A stretch of DNA of 64,000 nt, from assembly GCA_963978905.1 (NCBI GenBank), contig OZ022257.1, forward strand, positions 28,845,274 to 28,909,273, written 5' to 3'. Both the position numbers and the translations under genes were made by a program. The notes under the pieces are model-generated. The model had not been told where the DNA came from and did no database searches. It worked only from the letters and a program-made list of their open reading frames with translations. Positions 10,690 to 22,713 of the stretch are shown one piece after another (the first letter of the stretch is position 1; each line of letters begins with the position of its first letter). This DNA is from Trichostrongylus colubriformis (taxonomy: Eukaryota; Nematoda; Chromadorea; Rhabditida; Trichostrongylidae).

Positions 10690-13600
10690 ATGGAAATAGA
10701 AGATGAAAAGCTATCACTGAAAAGGAAGTTGGCGAAGGAGAAAAACAGCGAAATTCGAGTTCCGATGAAAGTAGTCCGTGAATCACTCAAGGTAACGAAG
10801 CGGACTTTCTCCCCTGAAGCCTTGATCTTCTGCACTATCGCATCATCTACATGGGCTCCCATATGGTCGCGAACCTATGTTTGATTACCATCTATTTTCG
10901 CCGTATCAGTTTTCCGTGATATCTTCCTGCATGCTAGCAGATGCTCACTCGTCCTTTTACTTGTGATGAAGAGTAAGAGCCAGCTAATTTGAAGTGTTGC
11001 CTCTCACATAATTGGTGAACCATATGGTTGAACTTTTTTAAGTTTCCCGTATCTACACTGAGTAATACTAAGACACCCTTCCCAAAGTCATCGATCAGTA
11101 ATTGCCGTTCTACTTTCTAATAAAACAATACAAAGAATTGTCGATTAAGAACCTTTTTTCTTTCAGAAAATTATCGAATAATGCCATCACCTCACTCCCA
11201 AGCCCTGGGGTTCGATTTATTCAACCGACTCCTATGCGCAGGCACATCACAGACACTTTCAGATAGCCTTGGTATTGAGTGGCAAAAACGTGAGCGATTT
11301 TGATAAAAAGACGATTAAACTGCTCTCGCCTCGATTTTTGAGTATTGTACCTGAGCAAGACACCGAAGATCTGGTGAGTAATCAAACGTGTCCAAAACGT
11401 TCTACTTGACAGTTCCATTGTTTTCACTCAGCTGAGAGGAGTCGTAATGTTTTCCAGATCACTCTTCTCTCGCCATCGCTATTTTCGATACATGATCAAG
11501 GCAACGGAACCGAAAAATCGATGTCGCTTCCAAATTTGGTCAAAGCGTTGCCAAACAAAGATCAGGAAGCTTGGCTTGACTTCATCATGGAGGCATCGGG
11601 TAGGTCACTGTGATGGAAGGTATATATTAATGATATGAAAACGAAGGGCTAGATGAACTTCAATTTCTGTTTTCAAGGTGTAATTGACGCAGTTGATATG
11701 ACGGAGAAAGCGCAGAAACAAATACGGGAGAGAGAAACGCGTGGACCTGATGGGACGCCTCTTTACTTCGTTAAGGAAAATGTTACCAAAATTCTCGGCG
11801 ATACCGAGCGAAGAAAAATTGAAACCTTCGAGGAGGTGGATAGGCTTTACACAGAAAAACAGGTGTGTTAAATACATGCGACTGCTCGTTCAGCAGGTGT
11901 GAACGGCAACCTTAAGAACTCAAGAAGTAGTTAACAAGGAATTAGTAACTCATTCTTTCCATAATAAACTCTTCCATTGTGAAGTGTTGAATCACTGGAG
12001 CTCCCCTCTTCAGCTAGCTCAAGGAACGTTATCCTGCATCAATACTCGTCTAGGTCAACGGACCAGATGGCGGAATTGTCTGTAGACTCCTGCTGGAGAA
12101 AGAACACTGATTTGACCTCAGATGCTCTCCACAAGCCGCTGTATACAGGGGGGGGGGGTGCCAAAAAAAGTAAGTTTTGTCCTCCACTTTCAACCCCACA
12201 TCAATCGAACTTCGGCAGATTCCAACCAGGTATTTTCATCCCTAAAGTAAAGAGCAGACCTCGCTCTATCACTGTTCTCCGTTACAGCCTTCTGCACGAG
12301 CGGGAACGGTTGCTTGTTCCGAGTGAACAAGATGTTTCACCTCAGCTGGGCAAAATCCAAAACTTTGTCGCCCTCGTTCACATTCTTGCTAAGGTCCGTT
12401 CACTCTGGGTACCTGAGGGGATTCGAAGTGGGTGGTGCTCTTGAATATTCCATTTTTTCCGGGTTCCCAACGACTTTCATTTACACGAGCCAGAACGTGC
12501 CATTACCACTGAAACCCCTCCGGGGACAGGTTTGAAGCATGAAAAATGATACTTCGGATCATAGCAGCCTTGTCCAAGCAGCAAGGGCTCTGTGACTTCC
12601 ATGATCCGAAGGGCCAATCCTTAGGAAGCTTCTCACGAAAGATCTACCACGGAACCTGGCTCCACTGTTTTAAGGGAACCTTGATACCGTGGGTGCTCTG
12701 AAGCCCGACCGCGCCTCTTGAAGGCTCCATATTTTCATGAAATTGAAAGTAGTGAGTCTCAACTCGTTCCTGCTTTCAGGGGAACATTTCGGGAATATTT
12801 TGCCACAATACTTTTATCTCTTTCGTTTCCCTATGTTTTGCATAATAGGCGGATGTGGACCGTGAGCAAAATTCCTTTTTTGGCACCCCCTGTGGATCTA
12901 ACAAGAGTGATCAGTTGGATACATCATCCTTTTATGAAGCATTTATATGACACTGACGCCATAAATGATATCTACTGCTTTACGAAGAACCACTGCGAAA
13001 CTTACATTAGATCTACAAGGATGCTGAGTTATGGGCAAAAGCTTCGGTGCCGGACGGGACTCGAACCCGCACTTCATCCTTAACTCAGCATCCTTGTAGT
13101 AAATTTCGCATCGCGAGCTGCGGCGATAAACAGCAGTTATCAAAAATTAAAAATATCAAAAATCATTACTAAAGCTTTCAGCTTCACGGTTCGATGCCGA
13201 TATTGGCCAACCGGCTCAACACGTTATACGTGTGAGTGCTGATAAGCTATGGTAAACATACCATTCAAAAGCTGAGTTAAGGTGAAGGTGGTGTCGGTAG
13301 TGTAATGGATTAGCACATATCCCCGGAAAGGATGAAGTGCGGGTTCGAGTCCCGTCCGGCACCGAAGCTTTTGCCCATAACTCAGCATCCTTGTAGTAAC
13401 TTTCGCATCGCGAGCTGCGGCGATAAACAGCAGTTATCAAAAATTAAAAATATCAAAAATCATTACTAAAGCTTTCAGCTTCACGGTTCGATGCCGATAT
13501 TGGCCAACCGGCTCAACACGTTATACGTGTGAGTGCTGATAAGCTATGGTAAACATACCATTCAAAAGCTGAGTTAAGGTGAAGGTGGTGTCGGTAGTGT

Positions 13601-16600
13601 AATGGATTAGCACATATCCCCGGAAAGGATGAAGTGCGGGTTCGAGTCCCGTCCGGCACCGAAGCTTTTGCCCACAACTCAGCATCCTTGTAGTATCTTT
13701 CGCATCGCGAGCTGCGGCGATAAACAGCAGTTATCAAAAATTAAAAATATCAAAAATCATTACATTAGATCGTTCGAATGCTTACAATTAGTTCCCAACC
13801 CAGACGATATCAGCTTTATGCTCCACTGACGTTTTGGCGCTTCCTTCAAAACCTGGTGGAGCACACTTTATAGAGGCTAATCGTTCAAACGATATTTCGA
13901 GTTACGAAAATCGATCGACGGGATAAAAATAGTGATGCGTTGCCATGGACACTTCGTGAATCTTTCAGAATGTTGGCCGCATAGCTCTACCTACCACCTC
14001 GTACTAATTAGATGTTGTTAAAATGTGTAAATCAGGAATCATTCCTGAGGGAACATATTTTCCTTCTATGAGGGGAAGTATCTTGGTTTGACTTCCTTAG
14101 AAGCAGAAAAAGCCCCGGAACACTACTACAGCCCAGATGGCGCTTACCGTCTGGTACTGGCGCGACTATATTCGATCAAGTTAGCGGAGTAGAGGTCGCT
14201 GTTGAAGAAGAACCACGGGAAATGGGTCGCCTAGATCAGATCCCGCATAAAGCTTTAAGAACGCCAGCTCTTGAATGATGAACATATTTTCCTTTCAATG
14301 GACTTTAAGGGTCTTGACGATCCATAAGTGCTCCAAGGATCGACGCGTCGCAATGTCAGAAGCTGGTGATATCGTGACGGTCACCTGTATCCTATGCCAT
14401 GACCTTTTGTGGTCTTCCTCAGCTTTTGATGATTTTTGGTAACAGTTCTCTCAGCTAATTAGGGAAAAAACACTAATGAACAGAACTATGCGTATGGCTG
14501 GGAGACAGCGGTCTTCTTGAAAATCACACTTTATCCTTTTGGTCGGAGACCTAGCGCCACACTTCGTCTTAGTGAACTTCACACATCCCTCTTGATGAAA
14601 GAAGACCTTGCGCCTTACTCCTTAACAATGAAGCACACGTGCTTTCGGTGAAAACCGAGCTAACTTAGTGAGCTTTGCGTTTTGTTAGCTCCAACAGTCC
14701 TATGTTCACTTTTTTGTATCTCTATGTAATGCCTCCAGCTGGGCGTCAACCTCATCAAGCACAATAGAATGGCATAAAAATAACCACAAAACGGCCCAAT
14801 TAGTTTCCGTACAATTTTGAAAAATGTTCCAGAAGGAGGATCTGGATAAACAAGGCTATGCATTCCTCACAACCAAGCAGTTAGATGTTGTCTACGGACC
14901 AGCCTCGCCATATAATAATTCGAAATCCTATCAACTATTCAAAAGTTTGCTCCGTAGGCATGACGATCCTCACCACCTGATCGAAAACAAGTACGTTTTT
15001 GTATCCACTCTATACATAGTTTAGCATTGAATAAGTTGGTTGAAAATAGGAAGTCCTGCTATGCTATATGGTAGTTGATGCTCTTTTTTAACAAACGAAG
15101 GTGAGAGCATTCATGCAGATGGCTCCTGCTCACAAGGGAGGGACCCACGTCGAAGTCGCGATTTGGAATGGGATACATATGTTCCGACGTATTTTGAGAC
15201 GCTGATCTCGAATCTGCATTCCAAATTTGCAGAACGATTCTCTGAGCGAAGTTATGGAAGCTTTCGGTTTTCTGAGCAGAGTTTTGGAGGTTTTTTAAGA
15301 AACAACACGATAATATGGTAGGTTTGGAAGCCTATAGCACGCGAGCCAGACCTTCTCGCGCAAAACCAGTGCGATTTCCGTGTTCAGAGGATCAAACTAT
15401 CGTATGGAACATATTTTTGGCCAATTCGATAATTTGACCGACTGTCTGAAAATTCTTGGGGTAATCCATTCCACAAAGGGGAGGTCGTTGACCTTTGCCG
15501 AGCAAATGCTCTTATTTGGCTCTTGTTAAGTACATTTTTTGTCATGGGCATCTGTAATAGATTTGTTTAGATTGTCTTTGTCATGGCTGATGCCCTCTTT
15601 CCAGAAAGTTCCAAAAAAATTGCTTGCAACATGGCCACCTTTGATTTACCGAAGTTTAGCCAAAAACTCGATTCGGCTGAAAATTTGTATTTGTGGTTAT
15701 TCGATCTCCAAAGTGCGAATATCGTATTCGTTTCGCGAATTGACCTCTGTCCAATCGAAAAAGTTGGATCGCAGAGTGTTCTGCGCTCTGAAGATAAGAA
15801 TAGTGAGGTACACAGAAAAGGATATAGCACTTACTGTACATGACAAAACTTTGGGTATGTTTCCCAGACATGGAAGAGTGTTATGAAAAGGAAATTACCA
15901 ATGCATTCAAAAATCTGATCGGACATTATATCTGCGGGAAGTGGTTACCATTAGAACATGTCTGATCCAGGAAGATCATCAAAATAAGGTGTTATTCAAG
16001 TAGAAGTGTTTCCTGTAGTCAGTAGAAATAGTTCAACAGATTGCAAAAGTAAGGATTTCTCAAGAGTCCATACAATGTCTTTAGTTCATGGAGCGAGCCA
16101 CTTACCTCTCCGCCATCCGCTGCTTGCTGTAGAATCGTTTGTGACGTATTTGAGCCGACTTTCGTCGATAAACGGCCTTGTAACTCTGACCAGAGAATAG
16201 TTTTGCAAATTTGAAATGCAGATTCGAGATGAGCGTCCGAAATTACATTGGACCACATGTGTCCTATCACGGATAGCCACTTCGACGTGGGGTCCTTCCC
16301 TTGTCAGCTGAAGGTTAGGGAACAGCGACTACAATTATATGCACATGCTGCAAAGCTAAAGAGTTTACTCAGCAAAAAAAAAGCCAGAGCTGGAAACTTC
16401 TGGCAAACAGTGGTTTTCAAATGAAAGGCTAGAGGGAAGTCATCAAGGCTGGCCTCATCAGGTCAAGCGCACAATAAAGAACCCCTGGGAACGAGAAAAT
16501 ATCGACATCTAGAGGCCCACTGAGGCTCGCGACCAGTGCTGGCGACAGGCAAAACACGAAAATGCGCAAAAAACGGCGATCACATATAATTTGAGTCCCT

Positions 16601-17566
16601 TATCAGTCCTTCTTGTGGAGTTGTGACATTGTTGGATAGTCAACTGCCATCACCTTCAGTCAGTGTCCCATCCTATATGAGATCTAAGTACCAACACTGC
16701 AGAGACTACGCAAAAAGTATAAGAAATGCTCCGGCCCTCCTTATCAGCATTTGTTAGATATTCGGTTGCCATACACATTAGCGTCCTCGTGCTACCCTTT
16801 ATATCACCTGTTATATTCAGAGCCCAGCTAATGCTGGCATGCAGTTCATGAGTTTCGTGATATAAACGACGCCAACACACACTAGAATATATATAATCAA
16901 TCTATTTACACACATACTCAACCAATTTTATCGATTTGATGTACATAAAACCATTCCCAACGAAATGCTTCTGAATTTAGTATCCGTGCACTAGCAGAAG
17001 CAAAAAAGTTCCGCAGACGTCTGAAGCAAATAGTGCTGGCACCTATGGTACTTGTGAACCTCTTTGCAGCAGCTCTTTCAACGCCCATCATTCTTTCACC
17101 GCTGGTGCTCTCACCCATCACCCTCTCACCTGCCGTGCTCGGTCCAATCGTTCTTTCCCCTTGGGTGTTCGTTCCACTAACGCTATCTCCTCGTGTTTTG
17201 GCACCACTAATCTTGAACCCACTCCTGTTCTCTCCGATCTTCCTCTCTCCACTGGTGCTTCATCCGTTGATTCTAGTACCTGGTGTGGTTAATCCAGTCA
17301 CTCTTTCACCTTTGGTACTATCACCACTCATCCTTTCACCTCAGGTTATCACTCCTATTACTCTGTCACCTTTGGTATTGAGCCCCCTCATTTATAACCC
17401 TATGGTCGCATCCCCTGTATTTCTATCACCGTTGCTATTATCGCCAATTATTTGCTCTCCGCAGTTTCTCTTTGCTTTGGTGATGTCTCCGTATGCCTTT
17501 TCACCTATCATCCAGTCCAAGCTTATTGCATCGGAAGTCATTTTATCACCTAGCTGGATGTCATAA
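10690..17566 (+). CDS. MLT-10-like moulting-cycle protein, gene 1 (C-terminal six exons)
   Basis: Secreted or cuticle-associated protein of the nematode MLT-10/moulting-cycle family, by similarity; C. elegans MLT-10 is needed for moulting. Exons with GT-AG borders are 10690-10791, 11263-11373, 11458-11599, 11678-11862, 14833-14990 and 16981-17566. Phases agree at every junction (0,0,1,0,2) and give 427 codons plus stop. Visible blocks in order: basic/charged start ([20 protein letters not shown]); [12 protein letters not shown] and [71 protein letters not shown]; then a proline-pentad tail. The four exons from 10690 to 11862 align with gene 2. Signal peptide and earlier exons were not found: they may be upstream, in diverged sequence, or lost. 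Introns of 2,970 and 1,990 bases carry a MITE and SINEs. No frame breaks were seen. Confidence 0.88.
12146..12892. mobile_element. TIR element in intron 4 of gene 1
   Basis: The left end cagggggggggggtgccaaa and the right end tttggcaccccctg are inverted repeats. Similarity continues inward (aagttttg / caaaattcc). TA precedes the left end, but the right flank is TG, so the target duplication is decayed. The G run at the left end is expanded to 11. No transposase was recognised inside, so it is probably a non-autonomous Tc1/mariner-type element. Confidence 0.6.
13290..13364 (+). tRNA. tRNA-like SINE head 1 (not a functional tRNA)
   Basis: The acceptor arm ggtgtcgg/ccggcacc can form 8 pairs. 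There is a D-like arm (gtgt/gcac), an anticodon-like arm (tatcc/ggatg, 7-base loop ccggaaa) and a T arm with loop ttcgagt. Position 33 is C instead of U, the acceptor is one pair too long, and a GGA anticodon would demand a serine-type long variable arm that is absent. It is therefore a tRNA-derived repeat head. Confidence 0.55.
13587..13661 (+). tRNA. tRNA-like SINE head 2 (not a functional tRNA)
   Basis: Same sequence as the head at 13290-13364, one 297-base period downstream. The same structural defects apply. Confidence 0.55.
13772..14832. repeat. Intron 4 of gene 1 with a dispersed repeat fragment
   Basis: The segment 14110-14210 (gatggcgcttaccgtctggt, gcgactatattcgat) matches 18885-18970 (gatggtgtttaccgtctcgt, gacgactatattcgat). 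Nothing else was recognised in this intron stretch. Confidence 0.5.
14991..16980. other. Intron 5 of gene 1
   Basis: Donor aa|gtacgt and acceptor gaatttag| bound it. Frames inside (for example 15539-15886) have no recognised domain and no phase-compatible splice borders joining the gene, so I treat the stretch as intronic. Confidence 0.6.
16981..17566 (+). CDS. Terminal exon of gene 1: proline-pentad repeat domain
   Basis: The exon opens with [20 protein letters not shown], then a hydrophobic turn ([12 protein letters not shown]). Some 27 pentads of the form P-[LIV]-x-L-S follow ([25 protein letters not shown]) before a closing [10 protein letters not shown] and stop TAA. This LSP-pentad tail is the hallmark of MLT-10-like proteins and has an extended, hydrophobic, extracellular-matrix-like character. 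Incoming phase 2 is satisfied by acceptor TTTAG at 16976-16980. Codons for the pentads vary, so the repeat is old at DNA level. A long antisense frame at 17392-17574 is a shadow of the repeat. Confidence 0.93.
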
Positions 17567-17941
17567 CTCCACAAAGCTAGGAGGAAGTTCTCGCGTGAAA
17601 GACTGTGAGAGCCGCTAGGTTCAGAATAGAACTGTCACAGTATGTTTGCCAAAAGACTGCTTGTCGATTTCCACCCCTTGCTTAGTAGATTTGTGGATTT
17701 AGTTGAAAATGAAGCCAATGCAGGGCTTCATCGTCGCTGCCCTTTCTCATAATGTGATTTTATGCCTTAGTCATCAGTATGTAGTGAAATCCGTGCAATT
17801 TCACCCTGCTACTTTATTTCTATCTTGTCGTTTTCTGAGGCTCCACGGAACTTCAAGCTTGCTTTCTCAAATGTTTGGATATTTGTGTTTTTCTGTTCTA
17901 TCTATCGTGTCTGTATATATTAATGGTGAGTGTGAAAATCC

Positions 17942-17947
17942 AATAAA
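17942..17947 (+). promoter_or_regulatory. Poly(A) signal of gene 1
   Basis: AATAAA lies 376 bases after the stop codon in A/T-rich sequence and is the first clear signal downstream of the terminal exon. Confidence 0.55.
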
Positions 17948-17959
17948 TTGCTGAATTGG

Positions 17960-20225
17960 CCAGCCACGACGCACACGCTATTCGTTCTGACTTTCCTACC
18001 TTTCTAAAATTGTCCATTTTCTAAATGTCCGTTTTTGTACGTTTTGTTAGGACATTTAAAACATTTAGAACGCATTGCTCCATCATGTGGCCAGAACTAC
18101 TGAAAATTTCGGGTGTTGACGAGGGAAGAGCAAATTTCAGTTTGGGTTCCTTGCACGTGGTAGGATCACTTCGCAACGCGGCGTGCGGTATGCGAGCTTG
18201 GGCACCGTGTGTAGCTGAACTTCGTAGCGGTTACAGTTTCCTACAAATAATTGTGTAGGACACAGTACTCGCCTAGTACCCAACTTCCTACGGCGTCACT
18301 AGTTCGCACGCATCGCATCGCTGGCCGCATTGAAAGATCCTGTCCTATGCTTCTGCTTGCACTGTCACGGATGCACTTTTACCGCTTAGCGAGGGCGACT
18401 GTAAGAGCACAGAGACTATGTTAATCAGTGAGCGCTAGCCCATCGGACTGAGACATCCCTCCTAGCGGATCAAATACGGCACTTTTCTTAAAACCAAGCG
18501 TTCTTTAGCCGAGGGCTCAAGAAGATAGGAGAAACCATAGCGTGATGAGGGGGGGGGGGGGGCAGGTGACGTTAGTAATCATTGACAGAACTCTCCTGGA
18601 GAAGCTCGCCGGCGGCAGATAATACCCATATCTCCACATTCGCATTATAATTTTGTTCTCCCTTGTGAGTCGGTCACTACGAGCACTTGGTCAGCAGTTG
18701 TGTGCATCACCATGCTGAAGATTCCATGGCAATTCGTAACTAATGTGTTTTGCTGCGATTTTTAGGAAAGTATAATTAATTTAGTAGCCCTTACTCGTTT
18801 TACGAACCCTTCAAAAATTGAGTTAATCCAGCCTGCCAAGTGGTGAAAACGATCACAACTATCAGGTTCGGTCACTATACTACGGCCGAGATGGTGTTTA
18901 CCGTCTCGTATTAGCGACGACTATATTCGATTTAGTCAGCAGAGCAGTGGCAGCTACGTGGCAAGAGACTTCTCATCGACTACGATAAAGAGGAAGCATA
19001 GCATCGTAAGTTTGCGTGAAATCATCAAGTAATAACTCCCTAGCTACTCACCCTGACGCTGTAATATTTTTATAATCGAAGCCTAGAAAGCCTTATCTTC
19101 AGAATTTTTAGAGGCTTGCTTCAAATCCTTTTGCCCCTGTCTCTTTCAATACCGCTTGTTCCTTATTGAACTCCTTCTCCAACAAATATTTAACCGAAAT
19201 GTGGCCATCGGCGTCAGATTTGTTTATAGCGTGGGAACAACGTGAAGAGCTTCCCTAATACTCACACTACGTACTAGCACCAATGGACATGAAATAGGGT
19301 GACCAAAAATATTGCCCACATTTGTGGTGGTCTTACAACCTTTTCATACCATGCCTATGACAAATGTGTATGAGTGATAGCCTTGAGCACCTCTGACAAA
19401 CCAGTGAATGTTAGGTATCACTTGAAATATATCCGTAGGTATGAACTGAGCACTAAGTAGGTATCCTGAAGTGCTGTGAAATAGTTCCCTCAGGTGCGGC
19501 ACTCCCTTTCATTCCTAATAGTAATTATTTTCACAAGCCAACTGTGAGAGCCACTAAGTGCCGATCTCGGATATCATGTTGCCATTGTGTACAAATACCT
19601 AGTGAAATGTATTTTACTGTGCTTGCACGTAGCGTGGTAATAAATCCTTGTTACACGTGTGTATAAGTATCCAGTGGTCACCAACCAACACTTTTCTATA
19701 ATCGTTTTCCCTAGAAAAACACTCCATCAAATGACCAAGATGTTACTGATATTTTAGGTATAACAAACCGGAACTGATTTCTCCACGCATGAAAGCACAG
19801 TTCACGATGGTCTCCGCGGTCATAAACCTAATAAAGCTTTCGGTGGTGTTGAAGGACGCACAAGAAAAGAGGAAGTTGAGAAATCTCCTCAGAAACCCCT
19901 TTGAAACCAGCTCTTAACACTGACTTTTGTTTCGGACGAGATTATAGCCAGGGAGCAGGCATTCAGGCAGACATCTTCTTGATGCCACTACCCAAATTTC
20001 GGCGATTTACCTTTTTTGTTGCGTAGACTGCCAAAATATCGTTTTTCGGAATCGATAGAATAGCCCCTTGCGACGAGGCTACCACCGCTGCACCACGATC
20101 AAATCGCTCATAGGTGGCGGCCAACTTGAAACCGTAACCACCTGATTTATAAGTTCTGTAGGCGCTTACTGCTCATCGTGCTCACGCGGTAGCGATGCAC
20201 TCTCTGAAGGAGGCTCTCTGTTTGG
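17960..20225. other. Intergenic, little recognised
   Basis: It holds a 14-G run (18549-18562) and a dispersed repeat fragment at 18885-18970 that matches 14110-14210. No coding region is supported. Confidence 0.45.
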
Positions 20226-20505
20226 GTGAGGCTACTTACACCAGAAAATCGCTTCAGCGGCGTCGCACTCGCAGCGCCACCAGTACGACTTGTAGTTCGA
20301 TTGCTCTAGGGACCCCGGCAGAGCGCCGCCTCACTTCTGCGCCTCCACCCATGCCACACTGCTTTCTGCACCTATACCACCCTGCCTCCTCCACCCATGC
20401 CACACTGCCTCGCTTGAAGGCTGCCATGCCCTGCCAGTGGCACTCGCACCCGCCGCGCCGCTCGCCGCGGGCGGCCACGCGGTTTTCTGGTGTAAGTAGC
20501 CTCAC
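20226..20505. mobile_element. MITE with 27-bp terminal inverted repeats
   Basis: gtgaggctacttacaccaga... at 20226 and its complement ending at 20505 form near-perfect inverted ends. The interior is GC-rich and contains a short direct repeat (tccacccatgccacactgc, at about 20343 and 20390). No transposase is visible. Confidence 0.75.
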
Positions 20506-20598
20506 CCTCTCTGTTCATTTGCAACATTCAAATTCGCCATGTGTGCATTCAAGGAATAACCATGAAGCACACAGCGACTCCTTACGCATTCATATATA

Positions 20599-21872
20599 CA
20601 GGGTGGCTGGTATGTATTGGCGCTAGCAAAATCGTCATAAAATGAAAACTATGCATTGTGGGAATGATTTTATTGATTAAAAACATTGACAATAGTGCAA
20701 ACAACAATATTTACAACAACTTCTCAAAGTGTCCTCCCTTAGCTTTGATGCAGGCTTGCAAACGTTTCGTGACAGAGTCGACCGTGAGCCGCAGGTAATC
20801 TATGTCTATATCGTCCCATATCTTCACTAGTTCTTTTCGAAGGCAGTCCAAGTTAGGTATTTTCTTATTCTTGAGTTTGTCTTCCATCACGCTCCACATA
20901 GAGAAATCTAGCGGGTCCAAGTCTGGGCTGTTGGGAGGCCAATGATTTTTGTCGAGGAATCCTGGGAAATTTTGCTCCAAATAAGCCAGTGTGGTTTTTG
21001 CTCCATGAGCCGGGGCCCAATCTTGTTGGAAGATCATGTTGGGGTTGTTCTGCTTCCACTGCATCACAACATTCTTCAGAATTTCATCCCGATAAATTTG
21101 AGCATTCATTTTTTGTATTTTCCTCTATGTAGACAAGTGGTGTCTTGCCTGTAGCTGATATTCCAGCCCATACCATGACTCCTTTCGAAAATAACGTTTT
21201 AGTGGACATTCTTCTTTTACGAGAATTCTTGAGAAGCGGGTTGATCAATTGGCGATCATTTTGAGAGTTGTGAGCATTCCCAATTGTGAAAATTTTTTTG
21301 TCCGACCATAGGATGTCAGAGATGCGGCGCGTCTTCAGAAGTTCGAGCATCTTCTTACAATTCTTAAGTCTTTTCTGCTTGGCCGACTCCGATAGATATT
21401 GTCCCTTGTATAAACGATAACTACGAAGACCTAGCGAGTTCTTGGTGATGTTTTGGACACTCCAGCGGGAAATCTGTAAACTTTTTGCAATGGAATTCAT
21501 GCTTACACCGTCATTTCTTGAAATCCTCTTCTTGATGATGGAACGAATCCTGCGTGTATTTACAGAAGAAGGTCGACCGGGTGGCTTCCTCACATCAACA
21601 TTTCCATTAGCTTTCCATTGCCTGACAATCCTCTGGACGGTTCTTAGAGGGATTTTTAGCTTACGAGATATGCTTGTGCAAGTCTCGCCCTCCTCCGATA
21701 ATCTTGCAATAGCTTTTCGATGAATGCAAGGTTTCATGGCCTCTGAAGGCAAATACTATCAGAAAGCAGAGAAAAAGTGCTACAAAATGACAAATAACAA
21801 TAGAGAAGAATTAAACAAAAATGTAGGAAAATTACAATAAAAAGAACGCGCCAATACTTACCAGCCACCCTG
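20599..21872 (-). mobile_element. DD37D (maT-type) Tc1/mariner element, full length
   Basis: The 25-bp terminal inverted repeats begin cagggtggctggta and differ at one position. TA dinucleotides flank both ends (20597-20598, 21873-21874). Length is 1,274 bp, with one transposase gene on the minus strand, so both ends and the TA target are preserved. Confidence 0.9.
20711..21752 (-). pseudogene. DD37D transposase with one frameshift
   Basis: Cut-and-paste transposase, read from 21752. N-terminal HTH: AIARLSEEGETCTSISRKL, then RTVQRIVRQWKANG, GRPSSVNTRRIRSIIKKRI and SLQISRWSVQNIT. The catalytic domain has Asp 1 in LWSDKKIFTI, Asp 2 in FQQDWAPAHG, and Asp 3 in SPDLDPLDFSMW. Thirty-seven residues separate the last two, which with the LDFSxW context is diagnostic of the DD37D/maT group. 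At about 21100-21109 an A run (6 A on the coding strand) breaks the frame: the first part ends at 21084 and the second is open from 21109 to 20711. All other parts look intact, so inactivation is probably recent. Confidence 0.88.
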
Positions 21873-21909
21873 TAATCACAAAACAACAGATGCAGTCCAT
21901 TTTGGAGCT

Positions 21910-22032
21910 CTTGATGGGGCGTGGCCTATGGACTTGGGTGAGAGTGTATCAAATTCTCTCACTCTGCCACACACTCCTGCCACACACTCCCACTCTCGCC
22001 ACTCACCCATGTCCGTGTGTCACGCCCTATCA
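21910..22032. repeat. Short inverted repeat
   Basis: ggggcgtgg and ttgggtgagagtg at the left are mirrored by cactctcgccactcaccca and cacgcccta at the right, giving an imperfect hairpin of about 120 bases. It may be a small MITE. Confidence 0.5.
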
Positions 22033-22494
22033 GGTGCGCGGAAATGGAGTACACAAGCAATTTGTGGTGTAGGAATGTCGCCGTCGTTTTTTCGCGGCTT
22101 CACACGATCAAACATGTCAGGGTGCGGCAAAAGTGTGTTGAACCGCTCGAGACGGAATAACCTTCTTCAAGATATTCTAATTGACTCAAAATCTTGCTCC
22201 AACCTTGTGTGTCTACTCTGGAAAAACTAGTTCTGATTCGAAACGCCCTCCTTTGGCTCGGACGACGTTCTGAGGCGCTTGTGTAATATGTACGTGGATG
22301 GTACGCCACATGTAGTCGAGACAACTTCTTACCATGCCTTGATGACGGAGGCCTCAGCAGTTGATACTTATTGTTAGGTAACGAACGCGGCAGGCTTTCC
22401 CTCCATCATCACTCAGACTCTGTAGCACAGAGGGCTAAGACCAAACGAGCGCTCCATGTGCGGGATGAAAGCGGGTAATTGGGTCGCCCACTAC

Positions 22495-22595
22495 TATGTA
22501 CGTGGGTCACCTTTGTATTTCGGGAATAGGCAATACTGTTATCATGGGAGTAAATCTGATGGTTCCATCGTAGAGTTCGCCTTTTATGACTATAC
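22495..22595. repeat. Dispersed repeat, inverted relative to 31868-31975
   Basis: The segments share cgggaataggcaatactg, catgggagtaaatctgatgg and gtagagttcgcctttt-type sequence in opposite orientation, with substitutions. No coding content. Confidence 0.65.
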
Positions 22596-22713
22596 CAGGT
22601 GAGCTTCGCGATCTACAACGCGTTACCGGGTACCGGTGCGAAGCGGACTGTGGGCGAAATGAAGTAAAAGAAACTTCACAGCAATGTGGTTTGGCGGCAA
22701 TCAATAGATTTTA

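Larger units (their letters stand above)
13002..13771 (+). mobile_element. Composite tRNA-derived SINE array with 12-bp target duplication
   Basis: The 12-mer ttacattagatc occurs at 13002-13013 and 13760-13771 and flanks the whole structure, as a target-site duplication would. Inside there is an inverted partial copy (13014-13080), then units repeating every 297 bases (13085-13381, 13382-13678) and a partial unit to 13763. Each unit holds a tRNA-like head, a body (gcatcgcgagctgcggcgat) and an A-rich tail (tcaaaaattaaaaatatcaa). Short frames over it are antisense readings of the tRNA-like part and not genes. Confidence 0.8.

Noticed and set aside
13290..13364. Functional tRNA-Ser gene
   Set aside because: C at position 33, 8-pair acceptor, no long variable arm, and presence in a repeated unit point to a SINE.
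13216..13737. Antisense 74-codon frames containing [12 protein letters not shown]
   Set aside because: These are readings of the tRNA-like SINE head on the opposite strand, repeated with the 297-base unit.
17392..17574. Antisense frame over the proline-pentad exon
   Set aside because: It is a shadow of the coding repeat ([13 protein letters not shown] periodicity).
20195..20626. 143-codon plus-strand frame
   Set aside because: It overlaps a MITE with inverted ends and has no domain. Its composition follows the GC-rich interior.
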